From positions 84,073,071 to 84,137,070 of the forward strand of contig CATQJL010000001.1 of NCBI GenBank assembly GCA_958299035.1: 64,000 bases of DNA, given 5' to 3'. This DNA is from Cylicocyclus nassatus. Taxonomy: Eukaryota > Nematoda > Chromadorea > Rhabditida > Strongylidae. The translations under genes and the position numbers were made by a program. A model generated the notes under the pieces. It searched no databases. It worked only from the letters and a program-made list of their open reading frames with translations, and had not been told where the DNA came from. Below are positions 24,201 through 35,743 of the stretch, one piece after another; position 1 is the stretch's first letter; each line of letters opens with the position of its first letter.

Positions 24201-24879
24201 TGGCACAGAAGTGTTATGCGACATGCTGGCCACGAAAACGATAGTGAAATTGCGTGATAAGGGTTTTTTTGTACAATTACTGTAGATTTACAATACAGGG
24301 TCTCAATTTAAACAAGGAAAGAGGCATCAATATAGCAAATGAATATGATATTCGCGTTCGGCAGGTCATATAACCTTACTATGTGAAGTCTCGGCGTAAT
24401 TTGAGCTTCGGACTCTTTAGTCGTTGACGGTCGTCCCCAGCAGCTCTTGCGTACATCGACTCGTTCGACTTTATGAGGACGCCAAATCTCGACATGCCCC
24501 TAAATTTTGCTTCTTTCTCAATGGCCAAAATAGTCATCCTCCAGCAATAATTTGTAAACGAATCGGGATTACTGTGCATGGTCTAGGCTGCTAAAGGCTT
24601 TATTTTAGCTTGAAACCCCAAAAATTCTCAAATTTCATTAGTTTTCGAAAAATGCCTGAAACTTTTCTATTTCGGTTCAAAGTTCAGATAATTTGTGCAC
24701 ACTTGTAGCACACATTAGGGTCTACATAGTGTCAAAGTTTGAGTGCAACACGTTCAAAGAGAGTGAAGTTACGAAACCAATTGCAAAACTTAGTTTACAG
24801 CCTAATATCAACAATCATGCGCTATTTATCGCAGCTAATTTCGCCTTACTTGTTGGAAAGGACCAGCGGATCCTACGAC

Positions 24880-25486
24880 TTTCTTTGTTGTTGAACAAGC
24901 GTTTGCTCTTAGAGCCAGCTTTTTTCTAAAGCAGATTGACTTCTATGCATTCGATAGCAAAGATTGCGCCGATCATTTTTTTTGTTTAAGCACGGTGAGA
25001 AGCTCTGCAAACGATTTTTACTCTGAGATGTAGTTGTGCGGTGTCTGGATAAGGTGGGGATTTTGGCATTCCAGCGCCATACGAATGTGGCCCCTCAGAA
25101 ACAGCATCGAGCAAGTACGAGGTTATAACGTTCGACCTAAAGCAAGACAAACGATCGGGAAGTGGGGAAACCTAAGTCTTTGGGCGGGTCCTCCGACCTG
25201 TTTGAATTCCTGCTGTGCGGGAGAATACGCATACCACCACAATCAAAATGGTGGGGTCCCGCAGTGAACTCTACGTCTCAGCTTTTGCGGGGACCGTCAA
25301 ATTTCAAATTTCAATGCTCTGGAAAGCCCATGTTCTCGAGATTTTCGCGCCTACTAATGTAGCGTTGCGGATAACCCTCGGCAAGTGGATTTTATAACGT
25401 GTTTTTGCCCGGACACTACCGCTAACATTTATACCTAAGTCTATGTAGAATTGTTCACAGCAAGAATAATATCATGATCTTCGCAA
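24880..25486 (+). repeat. Repeat C, rearranged partial copy
   Basis: 24900-25025 matches 4745-4870. It is joined directly to 25027-25486, which matches 35744-36190. These two parts are about 1.4 kb apart or more in the other copies. The right edge at 25486 is the start of an RTE fragment. 24200-24880 holds duplicated non-coding sequence without a recognised gene. Confidence 0.65.
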
Positions 25487-26411
25487 AAAACTCGGACTTC
25501 TTCCCGATACACGATGGAATCTATCGCGAAGCACTTCTACACCAACCTCTTCCGCTCATCAACACCCGTGCAGATGCCCGTTGTTCCCACTGCAGAAGTA
25601 CCACCAAGGATTCTACCTGCTGAAGTTTCGCACGGCGATTCAGACCATGAAGACTTCCACGGCTCCAGGACCAGACCATCATTCCGTCGAATTTCTGCGA
25701 GCCAGAGGACAACGTCTACACGAGATTCGCGCGCCGCATCTAACACCTTTCCTTCAGAAGGAAAGTATTCCCGACCAGTGGAGAATTCAGCTGCATGGAT
25801 TACATCCAAACGGCTTCGAGGGTCACAGAGGTCTGCCGGGATTACCGACTGCCTTTCGTCCTGTCCTTCGTCGACTACGAGAAAGCCTTCGACATCGTCG
25901 GTACCAACGCCAGTTAGCCGACTGTTACAAGGACTGTACAGCGACGATGCAGCTGTTCCATCGCTCCTGACCACCCCAATGGGGAAGGAGGTCCGACAAG
26001 GCGACACTATTTCGCCGAAGCTGTTCACCGCGGCCTTGCAGTGGGTGATGAAGTCACTGAACTGGGACGAGAGAGGCATACGAGTTGATTGGAGATTCCT
26101 ATCGACCTTCGTTCTGCGGACGACATCGTTCTCTTTTCGAGCATTATCACTGAAGCAGAGACAATGCTGAAGGAACTAAACGAAGTGGGGAGGAAGATCG
26201 GATTGCGAATAAATTAGAAGAAGACTCAGTTCGTCAAGAAAGCCCTTTGCGAAGATGCAGAAATGAAACTGGAAGGTACCCCTATCATGGAGACGTCTTC
26301 TTGTGTATCTCGGGCATTCGATGAACATGGAGAACGACTTGAGGGAAGAACTTAACAGGAGAAGAAGAGCAGCCTGGGCCGCCTTCGGATCCCTGAAGGA
26401 AGCCACCTAAA
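25487..26411 (+). mobile_element. RTE-like LINE fragment, multiply frameshifted
   Basis: Plus-strand frames together show reverse-transcriptase features: AIQTMKTSTAPGPDHHSVEF, VRQGDTISPKLFTAALQWV, and a downstream segment with KIGLRIN, KTQFVKKALC and RRRAAWAAFGSLKEA. These fit the RT domain of RTE-clade non-LTR elements. The frame changes repeatedly (25581-25970 versus 25514-26170) and the catalytic FADD region is damaged. Both ends are truncated. Immediately after 26411 the sequence becomes the downstream flank of gene copy 2. Confidence 0.8.
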
Positions 26412-26742
26412 AAGCACAAAAATGAGATTCGGACATAGCAGCGATTACTGATTTCCTCAACGACAAGAACCGGTCCTATGCAAAAACTTCTCGTTCCGCT
26501 TGGTCTACGTATGACAACTGCATATTAGAAGAGTAGCCCCTCGAAACAGCCTTCTAAGCAATCATGGTCTTTCGGACGTGCAGTGATAAATAAACTGTGT
26601 TGACATATAATTGCAATTTGAACGGTTTGATCGATGTTACTTCAGTTACCAACTTCGAATGGAGGCATCTGCGATTACTAGCTAAGAGATGTTTCTCTCA
26701 TTTTATTGTGAAGACAATTTGCATTTCACACAAGAGACACAA

Positions 26743-27133
26743 TTACTTGCAAAAATCGCAAATCTGTTTCCATGTGTAGTTCTCTTCCGCATACTAAAAC
26801 AAACACACACACATCATCGGAAACTAGAAACCAATCGTTGTCGACAAACCTTGGCAAAGTTGTACTTTTCTTTTTTCTTGATTTCGTCCATCGCTTCACA
26901 GACTATTTTTGGCACTTTGGAGTCTTTCTTACACTTGTCCATCATCTTCTTGAAAAGCATCTTCCAGTCATTGGAAATAAGCAAGATGAACCCACTTTCA
27001 TGTTAAACTTAGCATTCGGACCCTCCGTTTTTAGTAGGTATGGGCACCCTTCAGAGCAGAAGCGTTTTTCTTTTTCATCAGCAGGAGCAGCAATCAACGG
27101 GAGAAAGACAAAAAGTAAGAGAAGAAGCTTCAT
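26743..27133 (-). CDS. Secreted six-Cys saposin-like protein, copy 2 (intact)
   Basis: Exons, in reading order: 27133-26996, 26948-26850 and 26793-26743; introns are 47 and 56 bp. The frame is open for 95 codons. Residues 1-16 form a Leu-rich signal peptide. A KR pair precedes Cys1 in RFCSEGC. Then follow DKCKK, PKIVCE and a final ICDFCK. The spacing is C-x3-C-x21-C-x10-C-x28-C-x2-C. Saposin-like proteins have six cysteines with a similar middle spacing and a Pro between Cys3 and Cys4, but usually CxxC at the start and a longer last gap, so the assignment is tentative. It is predicted to be exported, small and Lys-rich; membrane or lipid interaction would be inference. The TATA box is altered (TACAAAA, 27161-27167 reversed), so expression may be weak. 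Exons 2-3 are identical to copy 3. Confidence 0.75.
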
Positions 27134-28200
27134 AATGCAACTATCTCACCTGATCGGGCCTTTTGTAGCGCTGTCATCTTGACACTAATCGCTCGGATTC
27201 AAAGTCGTCAAATTCACAATCAGAACATGCATGCACTCAAGCAAAACAGAAGGACAAAAAATATTCAGCATAATCGCACAGTATTGATTTCATCTATTTG
27301 AGTATCACAGCCACTATCGAAATGGGTAGCTCTATACAAGCCACGATAAGACACTTACACAGAACAACATGTAGGTAGCTTAGGTGGCTCTATACATGTC
27401 ACGAAATGCAGCTCATACAGAACAACATGTTCAAAACTAACTCAAAGCCTTTCTACATTTTTACTGATTTGCATCGAAAAAGCTGCAGAATTAGCTCTGA
27501 ATTGCTTGATTCGTTTACTGTCATGTTCCGAGGCTAAAAGATCTAAAGTTGTTTGGAAATCATAAAGAGATTTATTGTAGCATTTGTTAGTTGATCTTGT
27601 TTTCCGCAATTGATCATTCTTAGGCTCCTGCCAGAGTGCCGAAGTTATGCCAGCGCTACGCCAGCATTTCGATCGATACACGTGTATTTCGTTGGGGACG
27701 TCAGCTAGCCCCGCTTCAACGAAATACACGTGTATCGATCGAAATGCTGGCGTAGCGCTGGCATAACTTCGGCACTCTGGCGGGAGCCTTAGGTGCAACT
27801 GCCATTATGTTCCATTTACAGCAAAAGGTTATCGCTCATGTTTGTTATGCGCATAAATTGACTTCCAAATAGAAAGTGACTTCGTGTTTGAAAAGTGGAG
27901 CCATTAGAAATTCCACTTGTCCATACCTCAGATCTCAAACATAGAAGGAACATTATGCATGGAATACGTGGTTGAAATTTGGTTGCCCACAATAAAATTT
28001 AATTGTGCAAATGGGAAGAAATTTTGATCAATCTCTGATTCTTGAGTTGGAAATAGATACCGTTTGCATTTTGTGAAATAAAGAATAGAAGTAGACTCAC
28101 GCGAAGTCGTGTAAGTGGGGCGACGGTCGCACGAGTTATGTACGGTCGTCTGATTCATATGACATCATCATCGCGTGGCCACATCTCGCTTTAAAGCGGG
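27134..28200 (-). repeat. Upstream flank of gene copy 2, shared by all units
   Basis: This sequence recurs upstream of copies 1, 3 and 4 and at 53650-54480. Shared landmarks are AGTATCACAGCCACTATCGA, ATTTTTACTGATTTGCATCG, AGATCTAAAGTTGTTTGGAA and ACATAGAAGGAACATTATGC. It has a MITE insertion at 27623-27788. The frame at 27442-27798 crosses that insertion and is not a gene. Confidence 0.7.
27623..27788. mobile_element. 166-bp palindromic MITE, TTA duplication (PIF/Harbinger-like)
   Basis: The ends are GGCTCC...GGAGCC and the arms are nearly perfect over about 65-70 bp. TTA lies on both sides (27620-27622 and 27789-27791). The homologous flank at about 48200-48225 (ATTCTTTAGTGTAACTGCC) is the unoccupied site. 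TWA duplications and GGC-starting ends fit PIF/Harbinger MITEs. High arm identity suggests recent insertion. Confidence 0.85.
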
Positions 28201-28212
28201 CAAATTTTGTAA

Positions 28213-29830
28213 CAGAACAGATTTCGCAGTCGTTACACCGTTTGCCACAGTACCCCCTAGCGCGCCCAACAGGGTGTTCGTGGCGGGAACAGCGTACCTG
28301 CGAACTTCAAAATGAACCTAATGCACAAGCAGTTATTGTCCGAGGTTTTGGGCGTACAAGAACTACAAGGACATCAAAAGATGAGCAGTTTTTTTCGCAC
28401 CTAACACAGGTAATGTCATACGCAGATTCTCAGTCTATTGCTTTCAGAACCGTTGTCTAAATTGGCATATTCGTAGTTCTTTGTTTTCTTCTCTCACTTT
28501 CAGCCCTGGATCATCGTTCTTTCTCTCTTTCAAGGTTTTTTACTAGGATAACGAGCGTATCAATGTTTCAATGAAGGTTCCCCAAGACTTATATTCCGGT
28601 CACCCCATTCTTCTAGTCTGAGTTTTCGCCATCTACATGGCGAATGCTGTTTTTTGTTTCAGCCCCTCAATTGTAATAAATGAGGGACTAATGAAACGTA
28701 AATATGATTATTGATATTTCTCACCTTCATTCACTTCAGTTCCTCAGAGAAATCCTATCATAAGCTCTAACACTGACGATGCTAGCTAGTCAGTGTACTA
28801 CCTACCGGCTACTAGTCAGTGAGTGTAACTTGAGTCGATGCGTTATCTACGATCCAGAGGATCAGCAACACATCATATCAATTCCAAGACCACTTTATGC
28901 AATTAGTAAGATTAAAGAAAGTAAGAAGGGACACATTTTGTGGTCGCATTACGTTTACTGTAAGTCAAGTCAGCGCCGCAATCCGAACAAATTATAGTTT
29001 TCCTTCGGATGCAGCCTTACGTACAGATACTGACAAAATGCGAAGAGAAAAGGCCGCAGAATGACAGTGATCATGAGCGCAGATAGCATCGCAGGTTCTT
29101 TTTGAAGTTCGCGAGTGCGTGATGGTCCTGCCAGCAAATAGCGGCTTTCGCTTTGCTACGAACGCATACAGTTCCTAAAGCTGTTGCGTTAGACTGTGCG
29201 TTGGCATGAGCTCAGGGTCAATGGATGGAAAGACCTCAGCAATAGTTAAATTGTCACACTATCTTGAGTTCTCAAAGTTATACACGGTGTAAGATCCAAA
29301 CTCATGTCTTCACTCTTCCTTGAAGAAGACCATCAAGAAGGGCAAAACTCCGAACATCCTTAGTGCGACATTCATTCTTGGCTTTTACCAGCACCAGTTT
29401 CCGGAAGATGCTTCAAATAGAAAATAAACAGAATAACAGCTATTTTTTTCGATTTCCAGAAGTATCACCCACCTAAATAGGTCTGTTCAGTTTCTATGTA
29501 TGATACATCGAAACCCTGGACTAATCTAATCCACACTTGATGGGAAAAGACACTAATTTTCAGTAGTCAGTTGAGCTAAGGGCAATTACGGTGAAATGCA
29601 AAGTGGGGTCGAAACGCGTATTTTCCCAAGTATTGATCCTAGTGCTTTGTTGAGTAAACCACAGGGTCAAACTCTTAGCAATAACTATGCAAATGCAATT
29701 TCAACCAGGGACGATGTGATTAACTTGGCTGCGAAACCAGTGACTTGAACGCGGTCCCGCCACGAACAACCTGTTGGGCGCTATAGGGGGTACTGTAGCA
29801 AACAGTGCAACGACTGCGAAATCTGTTCTG
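28213..29830. mobile_element. 1.6-kb TIR element with TAA flanks
   Basis: Arms 28213-28288 and 29755-29830 are inverted repeats of about 76 bp beginning CAGAACAGATTTCGCAGTCG, with a few mismatches. TAA is present on both sides. The duplicated region at 54475-54500 lacks the whole element but also a few flanking bases. No transposase was recognised; the longest frames are about 72 codons. Confidence 0.7.
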
Positions 29831-30004
29831 TAATTTTCTATCCAAGGACCATGACTCAACGCGCGAAAACCGTCTGATGTAATGGAAGTGAGGTACGGTA
29901 GGATGCGGATACGCTTGAAGCTCTACATGGAGGACTTACTCGGTGTGCTCATTACAGAAGTGATATTTATTCGTTACAGAGCTGGTATAGGCGTTTCCCA
30001 TGCA

Positions 30005-30149
30005 TATAGCGGGCGTGGCCCTGTAGACTTTTGAACACGTTGATAAACTTGTTGAACCTCCACTTTAGAGTATTGGTTTTTGTGATCTATAGCTACCAAG
30101 CTGCCGCGCGCATACGTTGGCAAACGTCGGCAAAGCTCCGCCCGCTATA
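30005..30149. mobile_element. About 145-bp MITE with TATAGCGGGCG ends
   Basis: The ends read TATAGCGGGCG and its inverse. The duplicated locus near 54630 reads from GGTATACTGTAG without it. The terminal repeats are short. Confidence 0.55.
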
Positions 30150-33021
30150 CTGCGGGGAATCGACGATATACAATACAGTTATTTTACCTGTATGACGAGG
30201 ACCAATTTGCTCATATATGTTCAGACATTTGCTCAGAGGGGCTATCAAATGCGATTATAATAAACTGACTCATTCGGCGATTGAGGCGTGTACGGTAAGT
30301 GTACTGCAGTCTGCCAGATTTAACGTATTTTCCCAACTTTCTGATCAGATGGGTAACTCAGTGTGTTGATTAATACAATACACGCTTCAAACAGTTATGA
30401 GCTTAGGAATAAAAAAACTCCCGGCGTGCGCAAAGTCGCCGTTTTCGCGGAATTCGCCAACTTGGCCGAATCCGCCAAATTCGCCGATTTCGCTGAGATT
30501 TTCACATTCTACTTTCATAGCTGTAATTGCAGGCCACCATGAGTGAGATATCATGGAATACTCAACGAAAACCGGATTTAATTGATTCTAAGAATTCAAT
30601 TTATCTTATCTGGTCATATTTGTCGCAAAATCTCAAAAAATTAGTCTTCATTTCTCAGCGAAGCAAATTAACCTTCTTTAAACAACTAAGGATTTTGTTC
30701 CGCAAAACGAGAATCGAGCAATTAAAGTTTTTCAGTTTTGTCAGCTGTCTACCACAACTTTGCAAGCTAGAATTCTCATTGTTTCGCGCTTGTTAAAGCT
30801 TATGTTCAGATGAAAGTTTCCATGGCTGTGTAAATATATTGCCATTTTCAGTAATCAACTTTCAATTTTATACGAAAGGTCGCATCACGAAAAGGTAAAA
30901 GGAGGCGAATGATTAGGGTTTGCCGTTGAGAGTTCCCAAAGGAATAACAATTGCATGACATAACACTAAACTGAAAGTCTTATTAGTCCGTATGCTCCCT
31001 GTAAAAGCGAAATCTTTGAGCTGAATGGAACAGCTTCTTGCGTAAATGCTGTAAATTTTTTTCATATTTTGAAGCCGAAAACCCTAAGTTAGATACTTAT
31101 TTGCTATGTCTGGTTTGAAACATATCAAATTCCAGAAAAGAAACTCATTATGTGTATCCTATAAGTCATAGCATAAAAATTGTGTTTTGTTTTTTGAGTA
31201 CAAGACAACTGAAAAAAAATCTTTTCTTTCTAATGGTAAAATTGCTTTGTGGTATCTCTTTCTCTTTTATAAAAAGTTTCACGTATTTCAAATGAGTTAG
31301 CCATTTCTTCAAAAGTAAATTCTTCGTTCATGATATTTGCAAATAAAAAACAACCGGGTAACTTTAAACACCATTTTCCTTCCTGCTTGAGATTCAAACT
31401 TTGTCAGGAGAACTTTAACAGCGTGTAACGCTTAAAAATCTTTGCTTTTTGCCCATGAACATACAAACCTTTTTTGAATGTGTATAAAGTTGTTGAAGTA
31501 AAAACATTCGAGACTATACTGACCTTAGAGTTGGCTTGGTAATTTCACTTGCGTCAATTTTCAATGAGAAGCGTGCCTGTATTTAGCGTCCCGATGTCGA
31601 AACTACATCGAATTTCAGTCAGAATTTTCCCTTTCTTCCACAAGTTCCATCTCTTCAGAAATCCTCGTCTCTGCTCAAACTTGATTCAGCCCAGGCAGAA
31701 AGCATTGGTAGGAGTGTAGGCGAACCAAAATGGATTGTTAATGAAGTCAAGCTGATGCTATGCTTAATGAGAGCATTTGCTCAACTGTTTTACAGGCACG
31801 CCCTTAGCTTTATTTTTTTCAGATTTCTTCCTGCAACAAATAGTGTTGCCTGAACACTGCAATCAAATGTGCGTTAGTTCCTATATATTCCATTATATTC
31901 TATTTTTATACGAGGCTTCGCACGACCTGAGATTGGCTAAATTTGCGCAGAAAGTTCCCGAGCACCTTACGTGTCGCATACCGTCACCCATTCATTCTCT
32001 TGATTATCTGATAGCAGTGCAGCCACAAACACATCGTCATGGAGTATGGAATCGAACTCCGCAGTGGGCGCCGTCTCCGCGGACTACTGTCTCTGCACCT
32101 ACTAGAGCGTGTCGTGTAAGGACCAGTAGCCCGCGCATGTGGCGGCCATTGGCAGAGTTTTCTCGTCTACCCTTGTCATGTAATTGGAGTGTAGGTACAG
32201 TCGGTTTCAGCTCAGTAGGACGGGTCCGCACCTTGGAAGCTTGCGAGCGCACAGCGCTGGCATTTCGCCAGGCAAAGACTGTGGAGAATAAGGAGATGCA
32301 GACATGGGTTCTTGACCGATATGATATACTGTAGTTGCGAAACCGTGCGAATGGTCGCGAGACGGTCGCCCGCCAAATCAATTTCCGCCCAAACTGGATT
32401 GGAACTTCCTATAATAGGTCAAAGATGTGAAAGACGAATAAGTATAATCGGAAGGACTTACCTTTGGTGACTATGGTTAATCTGCAACAGAAATCATATC
32501 TTCATGAATGAACAAAGTCTTACCTTCACAGCCAATACCTCAGCCGTGTATGTGAAAATCTAATGCATGTTTCTATTTAAGAAATTTCATCAAGATGCTG
32601 CTATTGTCAGTTTCCAACATCTCTTATTGAAAATGTTTTCAATCTCAAAATCAAATTCTTTGGAGCAAAACATGAGAACCGCGAGAACGCTTCGATGCTA
32701 TTCGTAATACTCTAAGCGTTCCATCTACTTGGACGAAGCCAGAGTCAATGATATATGATGTGTTACATGCATTACCCTCCTTCCATATCAGAAAGCAAAG
32801 TTATGAATTGGCAAATTTTCAAGATATACAGGGCACGTTTCAAAGTTGATTCTAGGCATATAACAAATACTCGTGATGTGGAACATAATGGCGAACACAA
32901 CAGCTCAAAAAAAAGCTCAAACCAAAAGGCCTAAGATTTCATAAAGATGACATGAATTTCATTTTGAAAATCTAAATTCATTTCAATAGCGCCCTCTCCC
33001 CTTTGCTCCTCAGCGATGACT

Positions 33022-33170
33022 TACCCTTTGATCCAACGGGATTGGCGGCTGGAAAGCGATCTGTCGTGCTCGCGACATATTCTGCGTTTCTCTCGCGAGC
33101 GTGCTCCCCGATCATTCTCTAGGCCATAAAGCCCCGCCTTCCAGCCGCCATTCCCTTAAATCAAAGGGTA
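33022..33170. mobile_element. MITE with TACCCTTTGATCCAACGGG ends
   Basis: Inverted ends of about 30 bp (ACCCTTTGAT and GGATTGGCGGCTGGA parts are matched). The second copy is at about 57309-57461 in duplication B, so it was inserted before the duplication. Confidence 0.65.
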
Positions 33171-33499
33171 CATGCATACGAAACGTAAATGCGCTTGGAA
33201 TTATCTCTAGAAATTTCATTCTCTAGCTCCGAGGTTAGCTTTCATGATTAATCAGATAAAATCTTAGCAGTAATTCCTCAAAAAAATATTCGCGACGATC
33301 TGAATGGAATGCAAGCCACGGCATGATTATGAGTTCTGAGAACAGCCGTAGTTAATTATTTTTTCCAACGCTAAGAGTCAATTTCATGTATAGAGCGATT
33401 TTTAACTGCGGTACCGTACTGTAGTAACAAGTGCAGTATCAAAGGCAATTGCCTCAAAACAAATGGTCTATATACTTTGGACCAATGCGAATGATCATT

Positions 33500-33720
33500 T
33501 AATTTAATTACTCGAATAATTCATTCGAATGCGAATTATTCGAAAACTGAATGTTTAAAAAATTCAAGTATCGATTACTCGCTAGTTGAATATTTGATGG
33601 CCATCGAATATTTATTCGATGAGCAAGGAATGTTCAAAATTTCTACGGCCATTTTTAATCAAAAATTCTATAACGATCGAATATTTCAAAATTCGATATC
33701 TATAGCGAATACGGGATTCA
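33500..33720. repeat. AT-rich ATTCGAATA palindrome cluster
   Basis: Repeated TTCGAATA/TATTCGAA words give many short self-complementary stretches. Related clusters occur at 57780-57900 and 58525-58600. Confidence 0.7.
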
Positions 33721-34581
33721 GAGTATCTACATCCTTTCCGATCGCCAACCTTTGAATAACATCCTGTAGGGAAGGCTTCAGTCTCTACAGTAAAAAGCAA
33801 CTCACCCATGCTTTAATTATTGTGAGATCACGGAAAATTCCAACATAAATAGCAACTGCGTATAAGGTATACAAGAGTGTTACCTCTCCACAAAAAAGAT
33901 CCAAGAATTTGTGTAGCAGAGCAATTTGTGTATTCTACGTACGCTGATTTTACTACACACGAGTTTAAGCTTTCCAAATGTGCAATCTTTTGAAAGTCAT
34001 TGAACCTTTGTTAGGTGTACCTGGCATAGGTTGTGGAAAAAGCATTACGTATAGTGCAACCTTTATATCCTTGCAGTATATATTCATTTTCGACATTTTT
34101 AACATAATGCATGAAATGCACGCTTATGGTTTGGCTCACGTAAAATAAGAAGTATGATTATGTAGTTTCTGCGGGAAAGGAAACTTTTCTGTTATCCCTG
34201 ATTAAAATTATACAATTGGCTTGAGACTTCCGGACCAGACTTTCTGCCAATGTTCAAATTCGCATGGCAGAGCTTGTTTTGCACTATCAGCAGTTACTTG
34301 CAATCCAAAAACTAGAGACTGCATTCGTAATAATGGAGTAAATTTGATACAAGCACGTCTTTGACGTGCACAAAATTGAGATTCGGATACAGCAGCAATT
34401 ACTGATTTTCCCGATGATAAGAACGGGTGTTATGAAAAGAGCTCCTCGTTCCGTTTAAACTACGGCCCGATGTTACTTCAGCTACACCAACTTCGGATAG
34501 AAGTCATCGGCGATTAATAACCAAGAGAAGTTTCCCTCATTTTATTGTGAAGATAGCTTGTATTTCACACAAGAGACACAA

Positions 34582-34975
34582 TTACTTGCAAAAATCGCAA
34601 ATCTGTTTCCATGTGTAGTTCTCTTCCGCATACTAAAACAAACACACACACATCATCGGAAACTAGAAACCAATCGTTGTCGACAAACCTTGGCAAAGTT
34701 GTACTTTTCTTTTTTCTTGATTTCGTCCATCGCTTCACAGACTATTTTTGGCACTTTGGAGTCTTTCTTACACTTGTCCATCATCTTCTTGAAAAGCATC
34801 TTCCAGTCATTGGAAATAAGCAAGATGAACCCACTTTCATGTTAAACTTAGCGTTCGGATTCTCCGTTTTTAGTATGTATTGGCACCCTTCAGAGCAGAA
34901 GCGTTTTTCCATTTCATCAGCAGGAGCAGCAACGATCAACGGGAGAAAGACGAGAAGTAAGAGAAGAAGCTTCAT
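34582..34975 (-). CDS. Secreted six-Cys saposin-like protein, copy 3 (intact)
   Basis: Exons, in reading order: 34975-34835, 34787-34689 and 34632-34582; introns are 47 and 56 bp. The frame is open for 96 codons. The signal peptide is MKLLLLLLVFLP-like, and a short acidic spacer ends in KR before FCSEGC. The rest is DKCKK, PKIVCE and ICDFCK at the terminus. TTTTATA at 35003-35009 (TATAAAA on the coding strand) is 34 nt upstream of the ATG, and TTTATT at 34541-34546 gives an AATAAA signal. Exons 2-3 and both introns are identical to copy 2, while exon 1 and the flanks differ. With promoter, frame, splice sites and poly(A) signal all in place, this is the best-preserved short copy. Function is unproven. 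Confidence 0.82.
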
Positions 34976-35020
34976 AATGCAAACATCTCACCTGTTCGGG
35001 TCTTTTATAGCGCTGCCACC
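34976..35020 (-). promoter_or_regulatory. TATA promoter of copy 3
   Basis: TATAAAA on the minus strand (35003-35009), inside the family-conserved GGTGGCAGCGCTATAAAAG block. Confidence 0.75.
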
Positions 35021-35743
35021 TTGATACTAATCGCTCGGATCCAAAGTCATGTCAAATTTGCAATCAGCCCATGCACTTAAGCAAAACAGAAGAGCAGAAG
35101 AATATTTAGCATAATAGCACAGTATTGATTTCCTCTATTTGAGTATTACAATCACTATCGAAGTGGGTAGCTCTATACAGGCACGGATTCAGACAATTTA
35201 TACAGAAGATGTCCAAAACTAGTTCGTACTTTCTCTACATTTTTACTAATTTGCATCGAAAAGTGGCAGAGTTAGTCCTGAGTAGTTTACTTCGTTTACT
35301 GTCATGTGTACAAAGCTATAAGATCTAAAGTTGTTTGGAAATCATGAAGAGAATTATTGTAACATTCCTTAGTTGATTTCGTTTTTGGCAATTGATCATA
35401 CGTAACTGCCATTATGTTCCATTTACAGCAAAAGTTTATCGCTCGTGTTTGCCATGCGCATAAATTGGCTTTCAAATCTTAAGTGACTTCATGTTTGAAA
35501 AGCGGAGCCATTAGAAATTCACTTGTCCATACCTCAAATCTCAAACATAGAAGGAATATGCATGGAACACATGGGTGAAATTTGTTTTGCCCACAAAACG
35601 ATAATGTATTTGTGCAAATGGAAGGAAACTCTAATCAATCCCTGATTCTCGAGTTGGAATTAACCACATTCGTGAACTGCCTCATAAGTGCTTTTTCAAA
35701 CTTTACTGCACACGTTCCTTTATTATTGTTAAATTGGTCAAAA
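35020..35743 (-). repeat. Upstream flank of gene copy 3
   Basis: Matches the upstream flanks of copies 1 and 4, ending at the junction with repeat C (35744). No separate gene. Confidence 0.7.

Larger units (their letters stand above)
29840..34100 (+). repeat. Segmental duplication B, copy 1
   Basis: Collinear with about 54490-58110, including the CGCCAAATTCGCCGATTTCG stretch (about 30465, 54945), the CTTCTTTAAACAACTAAGGA stretch (about 30672, 55144) and the MITE near 33022. Frames such as 30527-30796 are not conserved in the second copy, which has stops, so I call the block non-coding. Confidence 0.7.

Noticed and set aside
27442..27798. 118-codon minus-strand frame
   Set aside because: It spans the palindromic MITE and part of the duplicated upstream flank; the unoccupied copies lack it.
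31777..32334. 185-codon plus-strand frame
   Set aside because: It lies in duplication B, and I did not find this frame preserved in the second copy near 56200-56600. Composition is patchy and no motif is recognisable. A GGAGTTCGATTCC box on the minus strand looks tRNA-B-box-like, but no matching A box or cloverleaf was found.
34558..35024. Plus-strand frames opposite gene copies 2 and 3 (also 26689-27182)
   Set aside because: They are antisense shadows of the secreted six-Cys genes, whose introns, signal peptides and promoters are on the minus strand.
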